Below, one piece after another: positions 1 through 7,075 of a DNA stretch of 22,796 bases. A model generated the notes under the pieces. That model was not told the DNA's origin and ran no database searches. It worked only from the letters and a program-made list of their open reading frames with translations. Within the stretch, counting starts at the first letter, position 1; every line of letters begins with the position of its first letter. The DNA is from CAIYZT01 sp052387855 (lineage in GTDB: Bacteria; Pseudomonadota; Alphaproteobacteria; Rhodobacterales; Rhodobacteraceae). The translations under genes were made by a program, and so were the position numbers. The stretch spans positions 1-22,796 of the forward strand of contig JBQTIT010000009.1 of NCBI GenBank assembly GCA_052387855.1. Reading direction: 5' to 3'.

Positions 1-123
1 TCGGGCGGAAAGGGAAATGCGCCGCCCGCCCCGCCTGTCCAGCTCCTCTCGCAAATGGGATGATCCGGGCGGCGTCCTGTGCCATCCTGCCGCCATGACT
101 GCCCCGGGGAAGGAGACCGTCAG
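1..123. other. Left-edge non-coding stretch
   Basis: I see no gene, repeat or convincing promoter box here. The only functional signal is a purine-rich ribosome binding site (GGAAGGAGA, about 109-117) serving the start codon at 124. An in-frame ATG at 79 would lengthen the next protein by 15 residues. It lacks a binding site and the added residues do not look like the family's N-terminus. Confidence 0.4.
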
Positions 124-666
124 ATGCTGATCCGAAAGACCCTGCTGATCCGCGAGCGGACCGAGACCGACGAGATGGGCCAGCCCTGTGCCCCGCTGAC
201 CCGGGTGGCGGCGCTGGCAGTGCTGCGCAATCCCTTTGCCGGGATCGACCAGGACGATCTGGCCGAGCTCATCGAATCCGGCGCCGCGCTCGGGGCGATG
301 CTGGCGGACAGGGCAATGGCCGCCCTCGGCGCGGCGCCCGTCAGCTACGGCAAGGCTGCGATCGTCGGCAGCCTTGGCGCGGCCGAGCATGGCGCGGCGC
401 TCTTGCACCCCCGGTTCGGCAAACCCGTCCGCGCGGCCATCGGCGGCGGGCTGGCGCTGATGCCGTCAAGCGTCAGGCTGGGCGGACCGGGCACCCAGGT
501 GGACCTGCCGCTCGGGCACCGGGACGAGGCCTGGTCCTTTGACCACATCGACACCCTCAGCCTCGCCGTGCCCGACGCCCCGCTGGCGTATGAGATCGTC
601 GTCTGCCTGGGTCTTGCCGACGGCGCGCGCATCAGGGCCCGCGTCGGCAAGGGTCCGGCCGGGTAA
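124..666 (+). CDS. Amino acid synthesis family protein (PF06684 / DUF1185)
   Basis: A predicted soluble protein of 180 residues that I recognise as the PF06684 (AA_synth, formerly DUF1185) family. Known structures of this family have a variant of the Bacillus chorismate-mutase fold, and a role in amino-acid metabolism was only proposed, so no reaction can be assigned. Recognisable family stretches are the N-terminal MLIRKTLLIRERTETDE, the NPFAG motif near residue 36, and the central YGKAAIVGSLG...EHGAALLHPRFGKPVR segment. There is no signal peptide or membrane segment. ATG 124 is preferred because GGAAGGAGA lies 6-8 bases upstream. The gene converges on tctA with only 10 bases between stop codons. 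Family members often sit beside tripartite tricarboxylate or other organic-acid transporters, so it may act on an imported compound; that is inference. Confidence 0.8.
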   Translation: MLIRKTLLIRERTETDEMGQPCAPLTRVAALAVLRNPFAGIDQDDLAELIESGAALGAMLADRAMAALGAAPVSYGKAAIVGSLGAAEHGAALLHPRFGKPVRAAIGGGLALMPSSVRLGGPGTQVDLPLGHRDEAWSFDHIDTLSLAVPDAPLAYEIVVCLGLADGARIRARVGKGPAG

Positions 667-676
667 CGGCGCGGGC

Positions 677-2193
677 TCAGTCCTCGTCGCCGGCGATCTG
701 CGCCAGCACCGCGCCCTTGCCCCGCCAGCGCAGGAAAGGCGGCACCACCAGCGCCAGCAGCGCCACCGCCAGCAGGCCCGCCGCCAGCGGCGTTGCCACC
801 AGGGTGGTCCAGTCCCCCTGCGCGATGGACAGCGCGCGGCGCAACTGCTGTTCGGCCATCGGGCCAAGGATCAACCCGACCACGACCGGCGCGATGGGAT
901 AGCCGTAAAGACGCATCAGATAGCCCATGACGCCAAAGATCAGCAGCATCGACAGCTCGACCGGCGAAGGGTTCAGCCCGATGGTTCCCAGCGTGGCGAA
1001 CAGCAGGATGCCGGCATAAAGCCAGGGGCGCGGGATGGTCAGCAGCTTTACCCACAGCCGGATCAGCGGCAGGTTCAGCACCAAGAGCATGACATTGGCG
1101 ATCAGCAGGCTGGCGATCAGGCCCCAGACCAGTTTCGGCGCCGTGGCGAACAGCAGGGGCCCGGGTTGCAGGCCGAACTGCTGGAACCCTGCCAGCATGA
1201 TGGCGGCCGTGGCCGTGGTGGGCAGGCCCAGCGTCAGGAGCGGCACCAGAGTTCCGGCGGCGGCGGCGTTGTTGGCGGCCTCGGGGCCGGCCACGCCTTC
1301 GATGGCGCCATGGCCGAATTCCTCGGGGTGCTTGCTCATCCGCTTTTCGGTGCCGTAGGACAGGAAACTGGCGATGTCCGCCCCCCCGCCGGCATGGCGC
1401 CGATGGGAAAGCCGATGGCGGTGCCGCGCAGCCAGGGCATCCAGGACCGTCGCCAATCCTCGCGCGTCATCGCGACCGAGCCTTTGATGGCATGGACCTT
1501 TTCGGCCTTCCCCGGCCCCTGCGCCGCGACGAACAGCGCCTCGCCCACGGCGAACATGGCAACGGCCAGCGTCGTCACCTCGACCCCATCCAGTAGCTGC
1601 GGCACGCCAAAGGACAGCCGCGCCTGCCCGGTCAGCCCGTCGATGCCCACCAGGGCAAGCGCCAGGCCGACGAAAAGCGAGGTCAGCCCCTTCATCGTGC
1701 TTTCCCCGAATGCGGCCGAGACGGTGACAAAGGCCAGCACCATCAGCGCGAAATACTCGCGCGGGCCAAAGACCAGCGCCAGCTTGACGATATGGGGGGC
1801 AAGAAAGGCCAGCGCCAGCGTGGCCAGCAGCCCCGCCACGAACGACCCGATGGCGGCGGTGGCCAGCGCCGGCCCGCCGCGCCCCGCGCGGGCCATCTTG
1901 TTGCCTTCAAGCGCGGTCACGATGCTGGCGCTTTCGCCTGGCGTGTTCAGCAGGATCGAGGTGGTCGACCCCCCATACATCCCGCCATAGTAGATGCCCG
2001 CGAACATGATCAGCGATCCGGCCGGGTCCAGCCCATAGGTCACCGGCAAGAGCAGCGCCACGGTCAGCGCCGGGCCGATGCCGGGCAGCACGCCGACGGC
2101 GGTGCCCAGGGTCACGCCGATCAGCGCATAAAGTAGGATCATCGGATCAAGCGCCGTCGCGAAGCCTTGCAGCAGGAAATCGAAGGTGCCCAT
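677..2193 (-). pseudogene. tctA: TctA: large permease of tripartite tricarboxylate transporter, frameshifted
   Basis: Large membrane subunit (PF01970) of a TTT-type secondary transporter, which moves carboxylates delivered by the periplasmic TctC. The first frame (2193 down to about 1385) carries the typical N-terminus: LYALIGVTLGTAVGVLPGIGP and, near residue 70, GIYYGGMYGGSTTSILLNTPG. The second frame (about 1380 to 677) continues with ADIASFLSYGTEKRMSKHPEEFG and the TLGLPTTATAAIML segment through to the end. The frames meet inside a conserved PAGGA-type motif at a run of seven C (1381-1387; G on the coding strand). Eight bases would restore one reading frame of about 505 residues, the normal TctA length. 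It is the last gene of tctC-tctB-tctA, three bases after tctB. This is either a real inactivating or phase-variable frameshift or a homopolymer sequencing error. The family call is firm and the broken state is what the sequence shows. Confidence 0.85.
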
Positions 2194-2196
2194 GTC

Positions 2197-2688
2197 TCAG
2201 CCGCCGAAGATCAGGGTTTCGGGGATGCCCGCAGGCAGGTTCAGCTTCAGAAGCTGGTCAAAGACGCCGAACACCGCCAGGGCAAAGACGATCCCCACCG
2301 GCAGGCTGATGGCGACATTGCGCTTGCCAAAGCCGGCGGCGGTCATGGCGAAAAGGATGCCCGAAGCGATGGAAAAGCCCAAGGGGTGCAGCAGCACGAG
2401 TTGCAGGGCCAGACCGCCGGTGATGAACAGGACCGGACCCAGCTCCTGGCGGGGCGGGCTGGCCGTCCGCTGGCGCAGGCCCTTCCAGACATGCGTCGCC
2501 GCCAGTGCCCAAAGGCAGGCCCCGACAAAGATCGGCATGCCGCCCGACCCGATGCCGGCATAGCCGCCCTTGTCGGGTATGGCAAAGCCCTGCCAGATCG
2601 CCAGGCCGCCCAGCGCCGCCAGCAGCGCCGCGATGATGAACGCCGCCCCATCGGGGCGGCGTTCGGTTTCGTTGGAGAGTCCGCTCAT
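2197..2688 (-). CDS. tctB: TctB: small membrane subunit of tripartite tricarboxylate transporter
   Basis: A hydrophobic protein of 163 residues of the TctB family (PF07331), the poorly conserved small integral-membrane subunit that works with TctA. Membrane segments are visible at about residues 14-34, 48-70, 82-121 (probably two) and 124-148. The polar N-terminus (MSGLSNETERRPDG) should be cytoplasmic. Its ATG overlaps the tctC stop as ATGA, so translation is probably coupled. It ends three bases before tctA begins. A perfect 12-bp stem-loop lies inside its first codons (2638-2664) and may reduce its translation relative to tctC. The family is assigned from size, hydropathy and position between tctC and tctA, which together are convincing. 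Confidence 0.85.
   Translation of the reverse strand: MSGLSNETERRPDGAAFIIAALLAALGGLAIWQGFAIPDKGGYAGIGSGGMPIFVGACLWALAATHVWKGLRQRTASPPRQELGPVLFITGGLALQLVLLHPLGFSIASGILFAMTAAGFGKRNVAISLPVGIVFALAVFGVFDQLLKLNLPAGIPETLIFGG
2638..2664 (-). promoter_or_regulatory. Perfect 12-bp RNA stem-loop in the 5' coding part of tctB
   Basis: GAACGCCGCCCC (2638-2649) and GGGGCGGCGTTC (2653-2664) are exact reverse complements around a 3-base loop. In the leftward transcript the hairpin begins about 25 bases after the tctB start and about 20 bases after the tctC stop. It could protect the 3' end of tctC mRNA or slow translation of tctB, either of which would yield more binding protein than membrane subunits. The symmetry is seen; the function is inferred. 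Confidence 0.55.
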
Positions 2689-3629
2689 TGGACCAGGCCG
2701 ATGTCCTTCAGGACAGCGGTCGTCGCCTCGATCTCCTTGGCGAGTTGCGCTTCGAAATCGGCGCCGGCAAGGTAGGTGTTGGCCCAGCCCTTGCTTTCCA
2801 GCATCGCAGCCCAGCCGGCCGAGTTGGCCAGTGCGTCGATGTCGGCGGCCACGGCGGCCTTTTGCTCGTCCGACAGGCCCGGGGCGGCCGCGATCATGCG
2901 CCAGTTCTGCACGTTCACGTCATAGCCCGATTCCATCAGCGTCGGCGCATCGGTGCCGGCCCACTTGTCAGCGGTCGAAACCGCCAGCATCCGCATCGCG
3001 CCAGCCTCGACCTGCGGCAGGAACTCACCCACGCCCGAGATGCCCACGGTCACCTGATTGCCCAGGATCGCCGCCAGCGCCTCGCCACCGCCCGAGAAGG
3101 CGACGTAGTTGATCTTGGTCGGATCGACGCCCGCCGCCTTGGCCAAAAGGCCCACGGTGATGTGGTCAACGCCGCCGGCAGAGCCGCCCGCCCAGGACAC
3201 CGCGCCCGGATCGGCCTTCATCATCTCGACCAGCTCGCCAATGGTCTGGATCGGCGAAGAGGCCGACACCGCGATGCCCACGGCCTCGCCGGTCAGACGG
3301 GCAATCGGCGTGACATCGGCCAGCGAGACGGGCGAGGCGTTGGTCAGGATCGCGCCGACCATCACATAGCCGCCAACGATCAGTTGGCTCGCGTCGCCCG
3401 AGGTGGACGAGGCGAACTGCGCCAGGCCAACCGTGCCGCCGGCGCCGGGGACGTTCTGGACCTGGACCGAAGCCGAGATGCCCTCGGCCTGCATCACTTC
3501 CTGCATGGCGCGTGCGGTGCCGTCCCAGCCGCCGCCCGGGGCCGCCGGGGCCATGATCATGTAGTCTCCGGCAAAGGCGGGCATTGCCAGACCGGCGGCA
3601 AGTGCCACGCTCATAAGCGTGTGCTTCAT
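2685..3629 (-). CDS. tctC: TctC: periplasmic solute-binding protein of tripartite tricarboxylate transporter
   Basis: A protein of 314 residues of the Bug/TctC family (PF03401), the extracytoplasmic receptor that binds a carboxylate and delivers it to TctA/TctB. The first 21 residues form a signal peptide (MKHTLMSVALAAGLAMPAFAG). The mature protein starts with the family's APAAPGGGWDGTAR strand-loop and then NVPGAGGTVGLAQF, both of which line the ligand site in known structures. VSWAGGSAGGVDHI and YVAFSGGGEALAAILG are the typical central and hinge motifs. It is first in the operon, with GGGAGGAGAA as a strong ribosome binding site. Two inverted repeats lie upstream (3648-3663 and 3723-3740). 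The substrate cannot be told from sequence: citrate, tricarballylate and other dicarboxylates are all possible in this family. Confidence 0.9.
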   Translation of the reverse strand: MKHTLMSVALAAGLAMPAFAGDYMIMAPAAPGGGWDGTARAMQEVMQAEGISASVQVQNVPGAGGTVGLAQFASSTSGDASQLIVGGYVMVGAILTNASPVSLADVTPIARLTGEAVGIAVSASSPIQTIGELVEMMKADPGAVSWAGGSAGGVDHITVGLLAKAAGVDPTKINYVAFSGGGEALAAILGNQVTVGISGVGEFLPQVEAGAMRMLAVSTADKWAGTDAPTLMESGYDVNVQNWRMIAAAPGLSDEQKAAVAADIDALANSAGWAAMLESKGWANTYLAGADFEAQLAKEIEATTAVLKDIGLVQ

Positions 3630-3647
3630 CGTGATTCTCCTCCCAAG

Positions 3648-3663
3648 GCACGGATTTCCGTGC
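3648..3663. promoter_or_regulatory. Inverted repeat next to the tctC ribosome binding site
   Basis: GCACGGA and TCCGTGC are perfect 7-base arms around TT. The repeat ends about 19 bases before the tctC start and only a few bases from its GGGAGGAGAA ribosome binding site. It could be an operator or, as RNA with a small loop, a leader hairpin. No regulator can be assigned. Confidence 0.35.
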
Positions 3664-3722
3664 AGTTATCCCAAGGCGGCGCCTCCTCGCGCCAGCCTTG
3701 CCGTCTAGGACAGCACGGGAAC

Positions 3723-3740
3723 CTGTCAGGAAGCTGACAG
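3723..3740. promoter_or_regulatory. Candidate response-regulator site upstream of tctC
   Basis: The sequence reads CTGTCAG-GAAG-CTGACAG. It is a perfect 7-bp inverted repeat and also a near-perfect direct repeat: CTGTCAG and CTGACAG start 11 bases apart and differ by one base. OmpR-type regulators usually bind direct repeats about one helical turn apart, so this 18-base site 94-111 bases upstream of the tctC ATG suits the adjacent TctD-like regulator. It also sits immediately after the stop codon of the leftward binding-protein gene and could instead be a weak terminator hairpin, although no T tract follows. Confidence 0.4.
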
Positions 3741-3741
3741 C

Positions 3742-4803
3742 CTAGTCACCTGCCAGCGCCTTGTTCCAAAGCCGCAGCAGACGCGCCCGCTTTGCCTGAT
3801 CCAGATAGACCAGCACACCGGGGCTGACCGGAACAGGGCGCAACTGATCGCCCAAGGCCGCCTGCATCGCCGCCCCGCTGCCTGCGCCTGCGACTTCAAG
3901 ACTGACCGACGGTAGGCGCAGCCTTTCGGACAGCAGCGTCTGGCCCTCGGCGCTCATCAGAAAATCAAGAAAAGCCTGCCCGAGGTCAGGCGAGGCCGCC
4001 GCGCGCGGCACCAGCGCCACCCGGGAAATCACCACCGTATAATCACGCAGCAGCACCATCCCCAGATCGGGCGCCGCCCTCGCCTGATCGGCCGCGTAAG
4101 AGCCAAGGATGTTGTAGCCCAGCACCAGCCTGCCATCGGCCACCCGGTCGATGATGTCCTGCGAGGTGGGATAGGTCTGCAAGCCCGCCCGCCCCATTGC
4201 CCGCAGCACCGACCAGATATCTGGAAAATGCTCGGCGTCGCGGGCCAGGAACAGATAGCCGACGGCGGATTTCTCGATGTCATAGGTGCCGATGCGGCCG
4301 GTCAGGCTGGCTGGCGCCTCGTCCAGAAACTCCAGCAATTCCAGGCGCGACCGCGGCGGGCCGTCCGGAAAGCTGGGGATGTGATAGACCAGCACGGCCG
4401 GCTCGAAGGTCAGGGCAAAGGCGGTGTCCTGCCACTTGGCCCAGGCTGGCCAGTCCCGCGCCTCTTTCACCGCGACCCGCTGGCCATAGCCGTCATTGGC
4501 CAGCTTCAGTTGCAAGTCCATCGCCGAGGAAAACAGGAAATCCGCTGAGGCCTGCCCGGCATCGGTCTCCGCGATCACGCGCGCGGCGATCTCGTGGGCC
4601 AGCATGTCCTCGTACCGGATCGCCACATCCGGGCTGGCGGACTGAAAGGCGGCGATCAGGGGCTGCGCCAGGCGGCTGTCCAGCGTCGAATAGATCACCA
4701 GCTCTTGCCCGCCCTCTCCCGGCGCGGGGTAGGTGGTGGTTTCGGCCGTGGCCACGCTTGCCAGAAGGGCAAGAAACAGAAAAATGCCGGGTGCGCTGCG
4801 CAT
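3742..4803 (-). CDS. Periplasmic ABC-type substrate-binding protein linked to a TctDE-like two-component system
   Basis: A protein of 353 residues with a signal peptide (MRSAPGIFLFLALLASVATA). It has the fold of iron(III)/phosphonate-type binding proteins: the mature start GQELVIYSTLDSRLAQPLIAAFQ, then FEPAVLVYH, and LGQAFLDFLMSAEGQ near the C-terminus. No ABC permease or ATPase gene is nearby. It is instead divergent from the response regulator and sensor kinase at 4881-6949, 77 bases away. That arrangement recalls PgtC of the phosphoglycerate regulatory system, where a periplasmic binding protein helps the kinase sense its ligand. A sensing role is therefore more likely than transport, but this is inference. 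ATG 4803 is chosen over the in-frame ATG at 4869 because it starts directly at the signal peptide; the longer version would add 22 polar residues. Confidence 0.75.
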   Translation of the reverse strand: MRSAPGIFLFLALLASVATAETTTYPAPGEGGQELVIYSTLDSRLAQPLIAAFQSASPDVAIRYEDMLAHEIAARVIAETDAGQASADFLFSSAMDLQLKLANDGYGQRVAVKEARDWPAWAKWQDTAFALTFEPAVLVYHIPSFPDGPPRSRLELLEFLDEAPASLTGRIGTYDIEKSAVGYLFLARDAEHFPDIWSVLRAMGRAGLQTYPTSQDIIDRVADGRLVLGYNILGSYAADQARAAPDLGMVLLRDYTVVISRVALVPRAAASPDLGQAFLDFLMSAEGQTLLSERLRLPSVSLEVAGAGSGAAMQAALGDQLRPVPVSPGVLVYLDQAKRARLLRLWNKALAGD

Positions 4804-4880
4804 GGCCAAACTTGCCCGATCAAGAGGCGGTTCACAACCGTCCCGACAAGCCCTAACCTCTGTCGCCAAGGGGGGACAGG
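4804..4880. promoter_or_regulatory. Divergent promoter region between the binding protein and tctD-like gene
   Basis: These 77 bases must hold start signals for both divergent genes. Visible structure is the dyad CGGTT-CAC-AACCG at 4828-4840 and a wider pair CTGTC...GACAG (4860-4864 and 4875-4879), whose halves resemble the CTGTCAG arms upstream of tctC. The rightward gene has a strong purine-rich ribosome binding site (AAGGGGGG, about 4868-4875). No clear -35/-10 pair is visible. Confidence 0.35.
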
Positions 4881-5558
4881 ATGCGCCTGTTGCTGGTCGA
4901 GGACGATCTGCCGTTGGCCGAGGCGCTGGTATCGCTTCTGGTCTCGTCCGGCTATGCGGTGGACTGCGTCCACGACGGCGAGGCGGCCACGACGCTGATC
5001 GGGGTCGAGCCCTATGATCTCATGATCCTTGACCTCAACCTGCCCGAGCTTGACGGCCTGTCGGTCCTGCGCAGCATGCGGGCAGAGGGAAACCGGGCGG
5101 CGGTGATGATCCTGACCGCGCGCGGGGCGGCCGAAGACCGGGTGCGGGGCCTTGACCTGGGGGCCGACGACTACATGGCCAAACCCTTTGACATCCGCGA
5201 ATTCGAGGCCCGCGTCCGCTCGCTCCTGCGCCGCCAGGCGGGCCTGCGGTCGTCCACCGTTTCGCTGGGCGCCCTGACGCTGGACCAGATCAGCCGGCAG
5301 TTCTCGGCCCATGGCCAGCCCATCGACCTGCCCCCCCGCGAGCGCGCCCTGCTGGAGCTTTTGGTGATGCGCGCGGGCAAGGTGGTGGCGAAAGAGGCCA
5401 TCGAGCAATCGGTCACCTCGCTGGATGACATCCTGTCGGACAACGCCATCGAGCAATATGTCTCGCGCCTGCGCCGCCGGTTGCAGCCCCTGGGGCTGAA
5501 CCTGCGCACCGTGCGCGGCCTTGGCTATCTGCTGGAACGCCCGGGCGATCCGGCATGA
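4881..5558 (+). CDS. tctD: OmpR-family response regulator, TctD-like
   Basis: A cytoplasmic DNA-binding regulator of 225 residues. The receiver domain spans about residues 1-115, with acidic pocket E7-D8-D9, phospho-acceptor D51 (LMILDLNLPELDG), T79 (ILTA) and K101 (MAKPF). A winged-helix output domain covers about 130-220, with LPPRERALLELLV and the family-typical DNAIEQYVSRLRRRL recognition helix and RTVRGLGYLL wing. All receiver catalytic residues are present. It overlaps the kinase gene by four bases (ATGA), so the pair is co-translated, and it likely activates tctCBA in response to an organic acid, as TctD does for tricarboxylate transport. A C7 tract at 5331-5337 (LPPRE) is in frame here, unlike the tracts in tctA and the exonuclease gene. 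Confidence 0.85.
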   Translation: MRLLLVEDDLPLAEALVSLLVSSGYAVDCVHDGEAATTLIGVEPYDLMILDLNLPELDGLSVLRSMRAEGNRAAVMILTARGAAEDRVRGLDLGADDYMAKPFDIREFEARVRSLLRRQAGLRSSTVSLGALTLDQISRQFSAHGQPIDLPPRERALLELLVMRAGKVVAKEAIEQSVTSLDDILSDNAIEQYVSRLRRRLQPLGLNLRTVRGLGYLLERPGDPA

Positions 5559-6949
5559 GCCCCTATTCCCTGCGCCGGCGACTGCTGCTGTGGCTGTTGT
5601 TCGCCACCGCGATCCTGGGGCTGATCGCGCTGGTCGACACCTGGCGCGAGGCGCTGCGGACCGCGCAGAGCGTCTCGGACCGGGTGCTTTTCGGCTCGGC
5701 CCTGGCAATCGCCGAACGCATCAGCGTGGACGAGTCGGGGGGGCTGGAGGTGGACCTGCCCTATTCCTCGCTTGAGATGCTGACATCGGCCGCGCAGGAC
5801 AAGGTGTTTTACCGCGTCGATGGCCCGGTCGGCATCTTTCTGACCGGCTACGCCGATCTTCCCGCGATTGCCGCCCCGCCCGGCGGCGTTGCCTTTGCCG
5901 ACGGGCTGCATGACGGCGTCTCGATCCGCAGCGCCACCCTGATGCGCGAGATCTCGACCGGCGCCGCGTCGATCCCGTTTTCGGTCACGGTGGCGGAATC
6001 GACCCGTGCCCGCTCGGCCCTGGCGCGCGCGATCCTGATCCGCTCGGCGCTGCGACTTGCGCTTTTGGTGCTGGGTGTCGCCCTGCTGGTCTGGATCGCC
6101 GTCACCGTGGCCCTGCGCCCGCTGGAGCGTCTGGGCGAGGCCATCGCGGAACGCTCGCCCGACGATCTGCGCCCCGTCACCGCCGACACGCCCGATGAGG
6201 TGGAGCCGCTGGTTCAGGCGGTCAACCAGTTCATGGGGCGCCTGAAGACGGCCCTTGATGCCTTGCGCAACTTCACCGGCAACGCCAGCCACCAGTTGCG
6301 CACCCCCCTGGCCGTGGTGCGCACCCAGCTTGCCCTGATCGACCGCAGCACCGGCCCCGAGGAGGCCGCCGCGGCCAGCGAAAAGGCAAAATCCGCGCTG
6401 GAGCGGGCCGAGCGCGTGCTGTCGCATCTTCTGGTCCTGGCCCGTGTGGATGCCAGCGCCAGCGCGGCCGTGCTGAGCCCGGTCGATCTGGTCGGCCTGG
6501 CCAAGGAGGTGACATCGGAACTGGTGCCCGACGCCCTGATGCAGGACATCGACCTTGGGTTCGAGGGCGCGGAGACGGCCGAAGTGGCCGCCGATCCGAT
6601 CCTGCTTGCAGAGCTTCTGCGCAACCTCGTGTCGAACGCGATCCGCCATGCCGGGCGCGGGGCGGTCATCACCGTGCGGGTACGGACCCGGGCCGGCGGC
6701 CCGCTGCTGGAGGTCGAGGACAACGGCCCCGGCCTGTCACAGGCGCAGATGCTCGCCGCCGCCCGGCTTGGCCGCGGCGCGCCCAGGCCAACGCCGCAGA
6801 TCGCCAGCCGGCAGGACAGCGGCATGGGACTGGGTCTGGCGGTGGCGGTCGAGATCGCGAACCTGTTCAAGGCCGACCTGCGGCTGGACAGGCCAGCGTC
6901 GGGGTCCGGTCTGCTGGCGTCGGTCAGCTTTCGCCTGACGGACCGCTGA
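5555..6949 (+). CDS. tctE: Sensor histidine kinase, TctE-like
   Basis: A membrane kinase of 464 residues, presumed partner of the regulator at 4881. Membrane segment 1 is about residues 9-27 and segment 2 about 166-186. Between them lies a periplasmic region of roughly 140 residues resembling the TctE N-terminal sensor domain (EVDLPYSSLEMLTSAAQDKVFYRV). A HAMP stretch begins ALRPLERLGEAI. The dimerisation/phospho-acceptor box NASHQLRTPLAVVRTQ has H246, the N box LLRNLVSNAIRHA has N361, G1 is EDNGPG (389-393) and G2 is GMGLGL (423-428), so it should be catalytically active. It has no cytoplasmic PAS domain. Signals may reach it through the neighbouring periplasmic binding protein. The gene converges on the exonuclease gene across a 126-base gap. 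Confidence 0.85.
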   Translation: MSPYSLRRRLLLWLLFATAILGLIALVDTWREALRTAQSVSDRVLFGSALAIAERISVDESGGLEVDLPYSSLEMLTSAAQDKVFYRVDGPVGIFLTGYADLPAIAAPPGGVAFADGLHDGVSIRSATLMREISTGAASIPFSVTVAESTRARSALARAILIRSALRLALLVLGVALLVWIAVTVALRPLERLGEAIAERSPDDLRPVTADTPDEVEPLVQAVNQFMGRLKTALDALRNFTGNASHQLRTPLAVVRTQLALIDRSTGPEEAAAASEKAKSALERAERVLSHLLVLARVDASASAAVLSPVDLVGLAKEVTSELVPDALMQDIDLGFEGAETAEVAADPILLAELLRNLVSNAIRHAGRGAVITVRVRTRAGGPLLEVEDNGPGLSQAQMLAAARLGRGAPRPTPQIASRQDSGMGLGLAVAVEIANLFKADLRLDRPASGSGLLASVSFRLTDR

Positions 6950-6958
6950 CCCGGCCGG

Positions 6959-7049
6959 CCAGGGCAGCAAGCAGCCCCGCCAGCGCAAATGCGGCCCTGG
7001 GCACGCCGGTCACAGGCAGGACCGAGCCGAGGCCGATTCGGCCGACGGC
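6959..7049. terminator. Candidate bidirectional terminator hairpins between convergent genes
   Basis: The gap between the tctE-like stop and the exonuclease stop holds two GC-rich dyads. One is CCAGGGC (6959-6965) with GCCCTGG (6994-7000). The other is a compact interrupted hairpin at 7026-7049, GCCG-a-GGCCG-att-CGGCC-ga-CGGC. Neither is followed by a T tract, so these are at most weak or factor-assisted terminators. Position between converging genes is the main argument. Confidence 0.3.
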
Positions 7050-7075
7050 GCCGGAGGGAGCCAGACGACGGAACG

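Noticed and set aside
539..1990. A 483-codon open frame on + across tctA
   Set aside because: Antisense to tctA, which has strong family motifs. The product is low-complexity.
5331..5337. C7 tract in the tctD-like gene as another frameshift
   Set aside because: The frame continues normally through LPPRERALLELL, so the tract is intact here.
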